Below are positions 32,581 to 42,078 of a stretch of DNA of 64,000 nucleotides, piece by piece. Position 1 is the first letter of the stretch; each line of letters begins with the position of its first letter. The stretch covers positions 1,798,001 through 1,862,000 of the forward strand of contig NZ_PEBF01000001.1 of assembly GCF_002742625.1 (NCBI RefSeq), in the 5' to 3' direction. The translations under genes were made by a program, and so were the position numbers. This DNA comes from Caulobacter sp. FWC2 (lineage in GTDB: Bacteria > Pseudomonadota > Alphaproteobacteria > Caulobacterales > Caulobacteraceae). Under the pieces are notes generated by a model that made no database searches, had not been told where the DNA came from, and saw only the letters and a list, made by a program, of their open reading frames with translations.

Positions 32581-34197
32581 TCAATCGCGTTCTTCCTTCG
32601 AGCCCGGGGCCGGGGCGCCCGGCATCGGGGGAACCGGACCGCCCGGCGCGTCCGAAGCCAGTTCCGGAACGTCCGTCAGGCCACGGCCGACATGGCTCTT
32701 GCGGTAGCCGTAGGCGAAATAGATCACCAGACCGATGGCGCCCCAGATCGGCAGAACCAGCATCGCTTCGGCCGGCAGGTTGAAGTACAGCGCCGCGCAG
32801 CCGACCATGGCCAGCGGGGCCACGACCCACACGAACGGGGTCTTGAACGGACGCGGACGGTTCGGATCCTTCACCCGCAGCACCATCACCGCGATCGCCA
32901 CCATGAAGAAGGCGAACAGGGTGCCGGAGTTGGAGATGTCGGCCAGTTGGCCGACCGGGAAGAAGGCTGCGGCCAGCGCCACGAACAGGCCGGTTGCGAT
33001 CGTGACGATGTGCGGGGTCTTCCACTTGGGGTGGATGGTGGCCAGCTTCTCCGGCAGCAGGCCGTCGCGGGCCATGACGAAGAAGATACGGGTCTGGCCG
33101 TAGATCATCATCAGGATGACCGAGGGCAGGGCCAGGTTGGCGGCGAGGCCAAGGGCGTTGCCAACGATCGGCCAGTTGATCTCGCGCAGGACGTGGGCCA
33201 GGGCCTCGTTCGAGCAGACCAGGCGGTTGGCGTTCTCGCTGAGGGCGCAGGCGGCCTGGAAGGCGGCCGAGCCGGGCTGGACGGCCGAACCGTCGGCGCC
33301 GAGCACCGGCTGAGCGCCGATGGCGCCGATCGCGCCGGCCGCGACCAGCAGATAGAAGACGGTGCAGATGGCCAGCGAGCCGATCAGGCCGATCGGCACG
33401 TTGCGCTGCGGGTTCTTGGTCTCCTCGGCGGCGGTCGACACGGCGTCGAAGCCGACATAGGCGAAGAAGATCGAGGCGGCGGCGCCGACCACGCCCATGC
33501 CCGTCGTGCCGGCGGGACCGAACCAGCCGTTCGGGGTGAACGGCGAGAAGTTGCCGGTCTTCACGGCCGGCAGGGTCAGGACCACGAACACGGTCAGGGC
33601 CGTCACCTTGATGGCCACCAGCACGGCGTTGACGCGGGCGCTTTCGGTGGTGCCGAGGACCAGCAGAGCCGTCACGGCCAGGGCCACGACGATGGCCGGG
33701 ATGTTGACGATGCCGACGCTGAAGTCAGCAGCCGGCATCCAGCCGTTCATCGACCAGGCGGGCCCGGACTTGAACAAGGCCGGCCATTGGAATCCGAACG
33801 CATGCTCGATCAGGCCCAGGAAGTAGCCGGACCAACCGGCCGAAACGGCCGACGCCGCGACGGCGTATTCGAGAATCAGCGCCCAGCCGACCATCCAGGC
33901 CAGCAATTCGCCCATGACGGCGTAGGTGTAGGTGTAGGCGGAGCCCGAGACCGGGACCATCGAGGCCAGTTCAGAATAGCAGAGCGCGGCGATGGCGCAG
34001 ACGGCGCCGGCGATCACGAAGCTCCACATCATGCCCGGACCGGCCTTCTGGGCGGCGGCGGCGGTCAGAACGAAGATGCCCGTACCGATGATCGCGCCAA
34101 CCCCGAGCAGCGTCAGCTGAATGGGGCCAAGCGAGCGGTGAAGGGATTTTTTCTGAGCCGTCGCTAGGATCGCATCAAGCGATTTTACGCGCCACAT
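32581..34197 (-). CDS. APC-family amino-acid permease
   Basis: 538 residues from ATG 34197 (AGGAGG-type site 4 nt upstream). Twelve to fourteen hydrophobic helices with the APC signature GVGAIIGTGIFVLTA (about 32-46), SGSAYTYTYAVMGE (about 85) and FFAYVGFDAVSTAAEETKNP (about 235). It resembles the CAT/YfnA cationic amino-acid transporter subfamily. A Pro/Gly-rich tail ends in KEERD. Monocistronic, with its own terminator. The substrate cannot be read from the sequence. Confidence 0.92.
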   Translation of the reverse strand: MWRVKSLDAILATAQKKSLHRSLGPIQLTLLGVGAIIGTGIFVLTAAAAQKAGPGMMWSFVIAGAVCAIAALCYSELASMVPVSGSAYTYTYAVMGELLAWMVGWALILEYAVAASAVSAGWSGYFLGLIEHAFGFQWPALFKSGPAWSMNGWMPAADFSVGIVNIPAIVVALAVTALLVLGTTESARVNAVLVAIKVTALTVFVVLTLPAVKTGNFSPFTPNGWFGPAGTTGMGVVGAAASIFFAYVGFDAVSTAAEETKNPQRNVPIGLIGSLAICTVFYLLVAAGAIGAIGAQPVLGADGSAVQPGSAAFQAACALSENANRLVCSNEALAHVLREINWPIVGNALGLAANLALPSVILMMIYGQTRIFFVMARDGLLPEKLATIHPKWKTPHIVTIATGLFVALAAAFFPVGQLADISNSGTLFAFFMVAIAVMVLRVKDPNRPRPFKTPFVWVVAPLAMVGCAALYFNLPAEAMLVLPIWGAIGLVIYFAYGYRKSHVGRGLTDVPELASDAPGGPVPPMPGAPAPGSKEERD

Positions 34198-34376
34198 AGT
34201 TCCTCCTGATAGGCAAGACTCCCCCCTGGGGTCGCCTTTAGAAAATTTTGCGGACCGTGACCCGTTTATGAGCATGGGGTCAAGGTCGAGCAGCGGATGC
34301 GCGTAAATGTTCTCCCAGGCCCTGGCTAGTCCAGCGCTGCTTGGCGGCGGGGGCGGCTGCGGCTAAAGCGGGCGCG

Positions 34377-36818
34377 ATGTTGCCCATTTTCGAGGCCCTT
34401 CCGGCGCTGAAAGGCGCCCTCGCCGAGCGGGAGACCGCCGTTCTCGTCGCGCCGCCTGGCGCGGGCAAGACCACGGCCGTTCCCCTTGCGCTGCTGGACG
34501 AGTCGTGGACGCAAGGCCGCAAGATCATCGTCCTGGAGCCCCGTCGCCTGGCCGCCCGCGCCGCCGCCTCGCGGATGGCCGCGAACTTGAGCGAATCCGT
34601 CGGCGAGACGGTCGGCTTCCGGGTGCGTCTGCAGTCCAAGGTCTCAAGCCGGACGCGCATCGAGGTGGTCACCGAAGGCGTCTTTACCCGGATGATTCTC
34701 GACGACCCGGGCCTGGATGGCGTCGCGGCCGTGCTGTTCGACGAGTTCCACGAACGCAGCCTCGATGCCGACCTCGGCCTGGCCTTCGCCCGCGACGTCC
34801 AGAGCGTGCTGCGCGACGACCTGCGGCTGCTGGTCATGTCGGCGACCCTGGACGGCGCGCGGATCTCGGCTCTGCTGGGCGACGCGCCGATCGTCGAGAG
34901 TCAGGGGCGGATGTTCCCGGTCGACACCCGCTATCTGGGCCGCGATGAGCGCCAGCGGTTGGAGGAACGCGTCGGCCGCGCCGTCGAACGGGCGCTGGCG
35001 GAAGAGACCGGCAGCGTCCTCGTTTTCCTGCCGGGCCAGGGCGAGATCCGTCGCGCCGAGAGCTGGCTGAACGAACGCCTGCGCCGACCGGACGTCGATG
35101 TCGCGCCTCTGTACGGCGCGCTGGATCCGGCCGTGCAGGACCGCGCCATCGCCGCCGCGCCGGCCGGCCGCCGCAAGGTGGTGCTGGCGACCTCGATCGC
35201 CGAGACCAGCCTGACCATCGAGGGCGTCCGCGTCGTGATCGACGCCGGCCTGGCCCGCGTGCCGCGCTATGATCCGGCGTCCGGGATTACCCGTCTGGAC
35301 ACCGTCCGCGTCAGCCGCGCCGCCGCCGACCAGCGTCGTGGCCGCGCCGGCCGCACCGAGCCCGGCGTCTGCTATCGCCTGTGGGATGAGCCGGAGACCC
35401 GCGCCCTGCCGGCCTTCGCCCGGCCGGAGATCCTGGAGGCGGACCTCTCGCGCCTGGCGCTGGACTTGGCCCGCTGGGGCGCGCGCGATCCTTCGGGTCT
35501 CACCTTCCTGGACCCGCCGCCGGCCGCCGCCTTCGCCGAGGCGAGGACCTTGCTGACTCGCATCCAGGCGCTGGACGGGCAGGGGGATCTCACGCCGCAC
35601 GGCAAGGCCCTGGCCGAGATGCCCCTGCCGCCGCGCCTGGCGCACATGGTCGTCCGCGCCGCCGCCTCGGGCCAGGCGCGAGAGGCCGCCGAGATCGCCG
35701 CCGTGCTGACCGAGCAAGGTCTCGGCGGCAAGGACGTCGATCTGCGCCGACGCCTGGAAAACCTGCACCGTGACCGCTCGCCGCGCGCCCGCGACGCCAT
35801 GGCCCTGGTCGAACGCTGGAGCCGCGCGGCCGGCAAACGCTCCGGCGCGAAGACGCTCGAAACCGGCCTGATGCTCGCCGAGGCCTATCCCGAGCGGGTG
35901 GCCAAGGCGCGCGGCAAGCCCGGCGAGTTCCAGCTGGCCGGCGGGCGCGGGGTCTATCTGGAGCCGACCGATCCCCTGGCCCGCGAGGCCTGGCTGGCCG
36001 TCGGCGAACTGGGCGGAGGCGACAGCCGCGACCGCATCCTGCTGGCCGCCGCCGTCGACGAGGCCGAGCTGCGCGAGACCTTCGCCGACCGCTTGCTGGC
36101 CGAGGACCGCCTCGAGACCACGGGCGGCAAGGTTCGCGCCAAGCGCCTGCTTCGCCTGGGCCGCCTCGTGCTGGAAGAGCGCCTGATCGACAACCCCGAC
36201 CCGGCCATGATCGCCGGCGCCCTGATGGACCAGGTCCGGGGCGAGGGGCTTTCCGGACTGCGTCTGGGGCAGGGGATCGAAGGCTTCCGCAGCCGGGTCG
36301 CGTTCCTGCGCGGCTTGGATGGCGAAGCCTGGCCCGACCTTTCCGACGCAGCTCTGCTGGCGCATCTGGACGCATGGCTGGAGCCGCTGCTGCATGGCCG
36401 CTCGTCGCTGGCCAGCGTCGATGAGAACAGCCTGGACGGCGCGATCCGGTCGCTGGTCCCCTGGGACCTGCAGCAGAAGGTCGACCAGATGCTGCCGGCC
36501 CGCTTCAAGGCGCCGACCGGCACCACCGTGGCCATCGACTACGCCGCCGAGGCCGGTCCGCGCATCGATATCCGCGTGCAGGAGCTGTTCGGCCTGACCG
36601 AGCACCCCAGCATCGCCGGCGGCAAGGTGCCTCTGGTTCTGTCGCTGCTCTCGCCCGGCCACAAGCCGATCCAGATCACCCGCGACCTGCCCGGCTTCTG
36701 GAAGGGCTCGTGGCGCGAGGTGAAGATCGAGATGAAGGGCCGCTACCCCCGCCACGTCTGGCCGGACGACCCGGCGAATACCGCGCCGACGACGCGCGCC
36801 AAGCCGCGCGGGACCTAA
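34377..36818 (+). CDS. hrpB: ATP-dependent helicase HrpB
   Basis: 813 residues, DEAH/RHA type: Walker A APPGAGKTT (about 24-32), motif Ia LEPRRLAAR, DEFH box (LFDEFHERSLDADL, about 121), SAT (VMSATLDG), motif V TSIAETSLTIEG and motif VI QRRGRAGRTEPG (about 325). The HrpB-specific C-terminal domain is complete (LQQKVDQMLPARF; GFWKGSWREVK near the end). The biological role of bacterial HrpB is poorly defined. ATG 34377 is used because upstream sequence is not conserved in character. The 3' end overlaps the convergent RNA methyltransferase by 4 bp. Confidence 0.93.
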   Translation: MLPIFEALPALKGALAERETAVLVAPPGAGKTTAVPLALLDESWTQGRKIIVLEPRRLAARAAASRMAANLSESVGETVGFRVRLQSKVSSRTRIEVVTEGVFTRMILDDPGLDGVAAVLFDEFHERSLDADLGLAFARDVQSVLRDDLRLLVMSATLDGARISALLGDAPIVESQGRMFPVDTRYLGRDERQRLEERVGRAVERALAEETGSVLVFLPGQGEIRRAESWLNERLRRPDVDVAPLYGALDPAVQDRAIAAAPAGRRKVVLATSIAETSLTIEGVRVVIDAGLARVPRYDPASGITRLDTVRVSRAAADQRRGRAGRTEPGVCYRLWDEPETRALPAFARPEILEADLSRLALDLARWGARDPSGLTFLDPPPAAAFAEARTLLTRIQALDGQGDLTPHGKALAEMPLPPRLAHMVVRAAASGQAREAAEIAAVLTEQGLGGKDVDLRRRLENLHRDRSPRARDAMALVERWSRAAGKRSGAKTLETGLMLAEAYPERVAKARGKPGEFQLAGGRGVYLEPTDPLAREAWLAVGELGGGDSRDRILLAAAVDEAELRETFADRLLAEDRLETTGGKVRAKRLLRLGRLVLEERLIDNPDPAMIAGALMDQVRGEGLSGLRLGQGIEGFRSRVAFLRGLDGEAWPDLSDAALLAHLDAWLEPLLHGRSSLASVDENSLDGAIRSLVPWDLQQKVDQMLPARFKAPTGTTVAIDYAAEAGPRIDIRVQELFGLTEHPSIAGGKVPLVLSLLSPGHKPIQITRDLPGFWKGSWREVKIEMKGRYPRHVWPDDPANTAPTTRAKPRGT

Positions 36819-37606
36819 CCCGTCACCGTATAGATCATGATCCCTGTGGCCACCGACAGGTTCAGGCTGTCGGCGCGGCCGCGCATGGGGATCTTGACGT
36901 TGACGTCGCACGCCGCCGCAAGCTCGGGCGGCAGGCCTTGCTGCTCGTTGCCCATCAGGATCAGCGACGGCTTCACGTAATCGGCGCTCTTGTGGTCCAC
37001 CGTCGCGGTCAGCAGGGTGCCGACCACGCTGCCGGGCCAGGTCTCGCGCCAGGCCAGGAACTCGGCGATGGTCGCCTTGGCGATCTTGACCGCGAAGATA
37101 GAGCCCATGGTCGCGCGCACGCCCTCGACCGAATAGGGATCGACGCAGTCGCCGACCAGGATCACGCCGCCGCAGCCGGCCGCGTCGGCGGTGCGGATGA
37201 CGGTGCCCAGGTTGCCGGGATCGCGGACGGCCTGCATGGCGACCCAGCACGGCGCGCTCTCGGGCACGATGGCCGACAGCGGCGTGTAGACCTGTTTGAA
37301 GACGGCGACGACCGCCTGCGGATTGTCGCGACGCGAGACCTTTTCGAGGATTTCGCGATTGACCTCAATGACTTCGCCGCCCGCCTTCAGGCAGGCCGCG
37401 ACAGCCTTCTTCAGCATCGGATGGTCGGCGGCGTCCGGACCGTACATGACGATCTTGGGCGCGTGGCCGCAATCGATCGCCTCGATGACGATCTTCAGGC
37501 CCTCGGCCAGGAACAGGCCGCTCTCCTCGCGCTCCTTGCGCATGTGCAGGGCGCGGACGGCCTTGACAGTGTTGTTGGTCAGGGAGGTTACGGTCTTGGC
37601 GTTCAT
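36815..37606 (-). CDS. SpoU/TrmH-family RNA 2'-O-methyltransferase
   Basis: About 263 residues. An N-terminal substrate-binding domain (VKAVRALHMRKEREESGLFLAEG) and a SPOUT catalytic domain with motif 1 RDPGNLGTVIRTADAAG (about 130), motif 2 LILMGNEQQGLP (about 220) and motif 3 MRGRADSLNLSVATGI (about 245). The family methylates a ribose in rRNA or tRNA. A GTG at 37615 overlapping the previous stop (GTGA) is an alternative start. It is coupled to the upstream RlmI-like methyltransferase, making a small RNA-modification operon. Confidence 0.9.
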   Translation of the reverse strand: MNAKTVTSLTNNTVKAVRALHMRKEREESGLFLAEGLKIVIEAIDCGHAPKIVMYGPDAADHPMLKKAVAACLKAGGEVIEVNREILEKVSRRDNPQAVVAVFKQVYTPLSAIVPESAPCWVAMQAVRDPGNLGTVIRTADAAGCGGVILVGDCVDPYSVEGVRATMGSIFAVKIAKATIAEFLAWRETWPGSVVGTLLTATVDHKSADYVKPSLILMGNEQQGLPPELAAACDVNVKIPMRGRADSLNLSVATGIMIYTVTG

Positions 37607-37611
37607 GTCCC

Positions 37612-38538
37612 TCACCCTTCACCAATCTTGTCTTGGGCAGACCAGCGGGCGAAGAACGACAGGCCGATCTGGCGGTCGCCGTTTTCCTCGACCAGGGAAA
37701 GCTCGCCCCAGTCGATCACGCCGCCACGGCCGCTCAGCTCTTGCGCCAGCAGGCCCGACATCGCCGCGCCCGAGACGCGGGCGGCATAGGCGTTCATCAG
37801 CAGGAATGAGGCGTCGTCGCTGAGCAGGGCGGCGCAGTCCTTGGTGAGGGCCGAGAGGTCCTCGAACAGGCGCCAGACCTCGCCGTCGGCGCCGCGCCCG
37901 AACTTGGGCGGGTCCAGGATGATGCCGTCATATTTGTTGCCGCGCCGCACTTCGCGGGCCACGAACTTGCGGGCGTCCTCGACGATCCAGCGGATCGGCT
38001 TGTCAGCCAGGCCCGCGAAGGCGGCGTTCTCGCGGGCGAAGCCGACCGACTTCTTGGAGGCGTCGACATGGGTCACGGCCGCGCCGGCGGCGGCGCAGAC
38101 CAGCGAGGCTACGCCGGTATAGCCGAACAGATTCAGGATCTTGGGCTGGGGTCCGGAACCCTTGCACAGCGCGCGGACGCGTTCGTCCTGCCAGGCCCAG
38201 TTGGCGGCCTGCTCGGGGAAGAAGGCCAGGTGACGAAACGGCGTGAACTGGCCGTGGAACTTGGCTTCGCCCCATCCCAGGTCGAACTTTTCGATCGGCT
38301 TGCCCTTGAAGCGCCAGCGACCGGCCTCGTCCTCGTCGGAAGGGTCGAAGACGGCGTCGGCGTCTTCCCAGGCCTTGGCGGGCAGGCGCGGCTCCCAGAA
38401 GCACTGCGGCTCGGGGCGAACGACCGTGTAGCGGCCATAGCGTTCCAGCTTCTTGCCGTGACCGCTGTCCAGCAGGGCGTAGTCCGCCCAGCCGGTGGTG
38501 CGCATGACGATGGGGGCGGGAGCGATCTTCGGTGCCAT
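37612..38538 (-). CDS. RlmI-like class I SAM-dependent RNA methyltransferase
   Basis: 308 residues from ATG 38538. A methyltransferase domain with NLFGYTGVASLVCAAAG (SAM motif I, about 150), THVDASKKSVGFARENAA, WIVEDARKFVARE and the catalytic DPPKFGRG (motif IV, about 220). This resembles the RlmI/RlmK 23S rRNA methyltransferases but lacks a clear N-terminal PUA domain. It is followed directly by the SpoU gene. Target nucleotide unknown. Confidence 0.87.
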   Translation of the reverse strand: MAPKIAPAPIVMRTTGWADYALLDSGHGKKLERYGRYTVVRPEPQCFWEPRLPAKAWEDADAVFDPSDEDEAGRWRFKGKPIEKFDLGWGEAKFHGQFTPFRHLAFFPEQAANWAWQDERVRALCKGSGPQPKILNLFGYTGVASLVCAAAGAAVTHVDASKKSVGFARENAAFAGLADKPIRWIVEDARKFVAREVRRGNKYDGIILDPPKFGRGADGEVWRLFEDLSALTKDCAALLSDDASFLLMNAYAARVSGAAMSGLLAQELSGRGGVIDWGELSLVEENGDRQIGLSFFARWSAQDKIGEG

Positions 38539-38555
38539 CGCCCGCCCATACCGCC

Positions 38556-39448
38556 TTACGGCCCCAAACGTCCAGACTCGTGGGGTCCAGAGTGCGAGCC
38601 GGAGCGCGGGGCGTGCGGGGTCTTGTCCCAGCGATGCGGCGCGGTGACGAACTGGTAGAGCGCCTTTATCCCCGCCAGACTCTGCAGTGGCCAGTACAGC
38701 ACCATGCCGAACAGATGCAGCGACTTGGGCCGCGCCCGCGTCCGCATGATCCCGCGCGCGCCGGCGATGGCGGAAGCGCTCCAGCCGAGCACGTAGAGCG
38801 TCAGGTCCGCCGACGCGATCGTGACGTGGGCGTCCGGCCAGAAGTCGATCGCGGCCAGCGCGACCATCACGGCCATGATCGGTCCGTGCAGATGCGAGGA
38901 GGCTACCGACTGGGCCAGGGTTAGCATCAGGGCCATGGCGTTGCGCGGCTGGCGGGGGACGGGACCGCGCAGGCAGACGGCGAGGGTCTGCATGTGTCCC
39001 TTGATCCATCGCGCCCGCTGCGGGAGCCATTGTCCCCACGCGGATAGTCGAGGCCCTCAAGACTGTGGACCAGTTCGGCCACCACCTCGGCCTCGCGATA
39101 GAGCGGGCAGATAAGCGTGTAGGCTGGCAAATCCTCGTCAGCCAGGGAGGGCGTGAGCGTCGGCGGCAAAGGCGTGCAGGCCGCCGCCAGACGGGTCAGG
39201 GCGCCCAGCAGGAAGACGGCGAAGAACAGGTGGTGCGCGATCGTCATCGCCCCGATCGGACTCAGCGCCACGCCGATCGCCGTCAGCAGACCGGCCAGGC
39301 CGACGCAGGCCGCTTGCCCACGGGAAAGCGTCTGGTGCGCGCCATCGCGCCCGATCGGAGCGGTGTCTACCCGCTCGATCCACTCAACGGACACAGGTCC
39401 GCACGCCGGCGCGAGCGCCGGTTCAAGCCGTCTATCTTCGCGCGCCAT
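38556..39448 (-). pseudogene. Family-2 glycosyltransferase remnant with central deletion
   Basis: Two pieces of one gene abut in different frames. The 5' part (from ATG 39448) has two hydrophobic helices and then DEDLPAYTLICPLYREAEVV and LVHSLEGLDYP, the opening strand of a processive GT2 domain. The 3' part, running from about 39045 in another frame, begins WLPQRARWIKGHMQTLA (the Q-x-x-RW motif) and continues through the C-terminal helices to the typical end IKALYQFVTAPHRWDKTPH. The roughly 200 catalytic residues between, with the DxD and TED-type motifs, are gone, and the frame is broken at about 39015-39050. The gene cannot make an active enzyme. Confidence 0.8.
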
Positions 39449-39648
39449 GGATGCCCCTGGATACGCTGGTCGCCCCAACGGCGCAGATAAACGAATTTCA
39501 ACCTTAAAGTGTCAAACGGTAAAAATGCTCGTTTTGGGATGTTTTTTCGCGCGCGCGAGGCGGGACTTTCCTTCCACGCACGTTCTTGCGACGGCTGGGT
39601 GATTCCCGTTTAGTGTCGGGCAGGGGAAACGCAGGGGAAGCCAAGTCC

Positions 39649-40284
39649 GTGACGGTCGTTCTGAAGAAGCCTCACAAGTCCGCCAGAAAGCCCAAGGGCG
39701 ACGGGCACTTGCGTCGGGGCGAGATCCTGGCGGCGGCCGAGAAGATCTTCATCGCCGAAGGCTATTCCGGCGCGACGATCCGCAAGATCGCCGACGCCGT
39801 CGGCGTGTCGTCGACCGCGCTCTACATGCACTTCCGCGACAAGGACCAGATCCTGCTGGAGATCAGCAACGACGCCATCGAGCGTCTGCTGGAGCTCAAT
39901 ACTGAAATCGCGGCTCAACCGATCGACCCGGTTTCGCGCGTGCGGGTGATGCTGGAGGCGTACATGAAGTTCGCCCTCGAAAATCCCAACACGTATCAAC
40001 TGGTGTTTTGCGGCACGGGCGAGCACGTCTCGCCGGACAAGATCGCCGACGTGCTGGCGCTGGGCGACCGCTGCTTCGAGAAGTTCAGCGAGCCGGTGCA
40101 TCAGATCGCCGCCCAGGGGCGCCTGCGGTCGGGCTCGGCGGTGCAGGCCGCCGAAGTGCTGTGGAGCGGCTGCCATGGCCTGGTGTCGCTGCTGATCACC
40201 AAGCCTTCACGCAACTGGTCCGACGCCGAAGAGCTGATGAAGATCATGCTGGACGGTCTGCTGTACGGCCTGGTGACGGACTGA
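39649..40284 (+). CDS. TetR-family transcriptional regulator
   Basis: 211 residues from GTG 39649, with AGGGGAAG about 8 nt upstream. Classic HTH: RGEILAAAEKIFIAEGYSGATIRKIADAVGVSSTALYMHFRDKDQIL (split over about 24-70). The C-terminal domain resembles the TetR_C_33/WHG type (PNTYQLVFCG; LWSGCHGLVSLLI). It stops 4 bp before the importer operon and reads into it, so it may control that operon or be its first gene. A half-site AGTGTCAA lies at 39508-39515 upstream. Confidence 0.9.
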   Translation: MTVVLKKPHKSARKPKGDGHLRRGEILAAAEKIFIAEGYSGATIRKIADAVGVSSTALYMHFRDKDQILLEISNDAIERLLELNTEIAAQPIDPVSRVRVMLEAYMKFALENPNTYQLVFCGTGEHVSPDKIADVLALGDRCFEKFSEPVHQIAAQGRLRSGSAVQAAEVLWSGCHGLVSLLITKPSRNWSDAEELMKIMLDGLLYGLVTD

Positions 40285-40288
40285 TTTC

Positions 40289-41095
40289 ATGAACGCCGCC
40301 AAGGCCTTGTGCGCGCTTCTGGCGGCGATGACGCTTGTCCCCTGCGCCGCTTTGGCGGGACCGCGGGTGATGTCGCTCGACTCCTGCGCTGACCAGTATG
40401 TGCTGGCCCTGGCGCCACGCGACAGCATCGTCGGCGTGTCGCATCGGGCGATCTCACCCGACAGCTACATGCGCGCTTCAGCCAAGGGCCTGCCGCTGAG
40501 GCGGGCGACGTTCGAGAGCCTGGTCGCCGCCAAGCCCGATGTCGTGGTGCGTCTGTGGGGCGGGGATGCGCGGCTCGCCAAGGCTCTACAGGGCAAGGGC
40601 GTGGCGACCGTGGCCCTGGAAGACGCGGCAGACTTCGGCGGTGTGCGAGCCAATATCCGCAAGGTCGCCGCCGCCCTGGGCCGCCAGCCGCAAGGCGAGG
40701 CGCTGATCGCTAAGATGGACGCCAAGCTGGCCCGGTCGGCGGGGGCGGGGAAGGGGCGCTCGGCGCTCTATCTCACGCCCGGCGGCTATACGGCCGGCTC
40801 CCACACCCTGGTCGACGCGATGCTGAAGGCGGCCGGCTACGCCAACGCCACCCCCTCACCGTATTTCGCCCCGGTCTCGCTGGAGCGGATGGTGATGACC
40901 CCGCCGGCCGCTGTGGTGCTGGGTCTGTTCGACCTGGCCCGCGCCGGCTCCGACCGCTGGGGGCCGGGACGCCACGCGGCGCTGCAGGGCGCGATCAGGA
41001 CTCGGACCGTGGCGTCGCTGCCGGCGGCGGTGGTCGGCTGCGCCGGCTGGTTCGCCGCCGACGGTTCGCTGGCCCTGGCGGAGGCGGCGCGTTGA
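40289..41095 (+). CDS. ABC importer substrate-binding protein (BtuF/FhuD type)
   Basis: 268 residues. Signal peptide (about 1-23, ending ALA) and a type III periplasmic-binding fold: RVMSLDSCADQYVLALAPRDSIVGVSH (split, about 26-52), RATFESLVAAKPDVVV (about 71-86) and the helical linker region in the middle. It binds a metal chelate such as cobalamin, heme or a siderophore. It lies 4 bp after the TetR gene and overlaps the permease start by 4 bp. The specific ligand is unknown. Confidence 0.9.
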   Translation: MNAAKALCALLAAMTLVPCAALAGPRVMSLDSCADQYVLALAPRDSIVGVSHRAISPDSYMRASAKGLPLRRATFESLVAAKPDVVVRLWGGDARLAKALQGKGVATVALEDAADFGGVRANIRKVAAALGRQPQGEALIAKMDAKLARSAGAGKGRSALYLTPGGYTAGSHTLVDAMLKAAGYANATPSPYFAPVSLERMVMTPPAAVVLGLFDLARAGSDRWGPGRHAALQGAIRTRTVASLPAAVVGCAGWFAADGSLALAEAAR

Positions 41096-42078
41096 GCCTC
41101 CTGCGCCTCTGCCTCCTGATGCTGATCGTCCTGGCGCTGGCGGCGATCGTGGCCATCTCGTTGGGCGAGACGCCGCTGTCGCTGGCTCAGTACGTCCAAG
41201 CGCTGAGCCATCCGGCCTCGCCGCCGGGCGAGGTGCTGTGGACCATCCGCGCGCCGCGCGTCGCGGTCGCCGCCCTGGTCGGCGCGGCCCTGGGTCTGTC
41301 GGGCGCGACCATGCAGGGGCTGCTGCGCAATCCTCTGGCCGATCCCGGCGTGCTGGGCGTCTCGGCGGTGTCGGGCCTGGGCGCGGCCGTGGCGATCTCG
41401 GCGGGCTTGGCTGTGTTGCCGGGCGCGATCGAGCTCTCGGCCCTGGTCGGGGCGCTGGTGGCCGGGGCCGTGGTCGTGGTTTTGGCCGCGCGATTCCGCG
41501 AGCCCGAGGCGCTGATCCTGTTCGGCGTGGCGCTGTCGGCGTTCGGCGGCGCCCTGACGGCCCTGGTGTTCAACCTCTCGCCCTCGCCGGTGGCGACGGC
41601 CGAGATCCTCGCCTGGCTGATGGGCTCGGTCGAGAACCGGGACTGGCATGACGCGCTAAGGGCTCTGGTCCCGATGGCGATCGGCGCGGCGCTGTGCCTC
41701 CGCGCGGGCCAGGGGTTGCGGATGCTGACCTTGGGCGAGGAGGCCGCGCGGATGTCGGGCCTGCCGATGGCGCGCCTGCGCGTCTATGCCGTGGCCGGCT
41801 CGGCCCTGCTGACCGGCGCGGGCGTGGCGGCGGCCGGGGTGATCGGCTTCGTCGGCCTGGCCGCGCCGCATCTGGTGCGGGCCCTGGTCAAGGACGACCC
41901 CAAGCGGATCCTGTGGCCCTCGGCCCTGGCCGGAGCGCTGCTGTTGGTGCTGGCCGATCTGGCCGCCCGCCTGATCCCCACCGAGCAGGAGCTGAAGCTG
42001 GGCGTCGTCACCGCTCTGTTCGGCGCGCCGGCCTTCGCCCTGCTGGCCTGGCGGGCTTCGCGGAGCTGGCGGTCGTGA
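41092..42078 (+). CDS. FecCD-family ABC permease
   Basis: 328 residues with about ten helices and the FecCD/BtuC hallmarks WTIRAPRVAVAALVGAALGLSGATMQG (split, about 45-72), NPLADPGVLGVSAVSG (about 75-90), GFVGLAAPHLVRALV (about 251-265) and IPTEQELKLGVVTALFGAPAF at the end. It forms the translocation channel of the vitamin B12/siderophore-type importer encoded by this three-gene operon. ATGA and GTGA overlaps couple it to both neighbours. Confidence 0.93.
   Translation: MSLLRLCLLMLIVLALAAIVAISLGETPLSLAQYVQALSHPASPPGEVLWTIRAPRVAVAALVGAALGLSGATMQGLLRNPLADPGVLGVSAVSGLGAAVAISAGLAVLPGAIELSALVGALVAGAVVVVLAARFREPEALILFGVALSAFGGALTALVFNLSPSPVATAEILAWLMGSVENRDWHDALRALVPMAIGAALCLRAGQGLRMLTLGEEAARMSGLPMARLRVYAVAGSALLTGAGVAAAGVIGFVGLAAPHLVRALVKDDPKRILWPSALAGALLLVLADLAARLIPTEQELKLGVVTALFGAPAFALLAWRASRSWRS

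Noticed and set aside
31753..37250. Very long open frames antisense to the amino-acid permease and to hrpB
   Set aside because: Low-complexity Arg/Gly/Asp-rich translations, no ribosome-binding sites and clear real genes on the other strand.
38927..38993. The 145-residue 3' glycosyltransferase fragment as an independent gene starting at 38993
   Set aside because: The same frame continues upstream into the Q-x-x-RW motif, so it is the tail of a broken gene.
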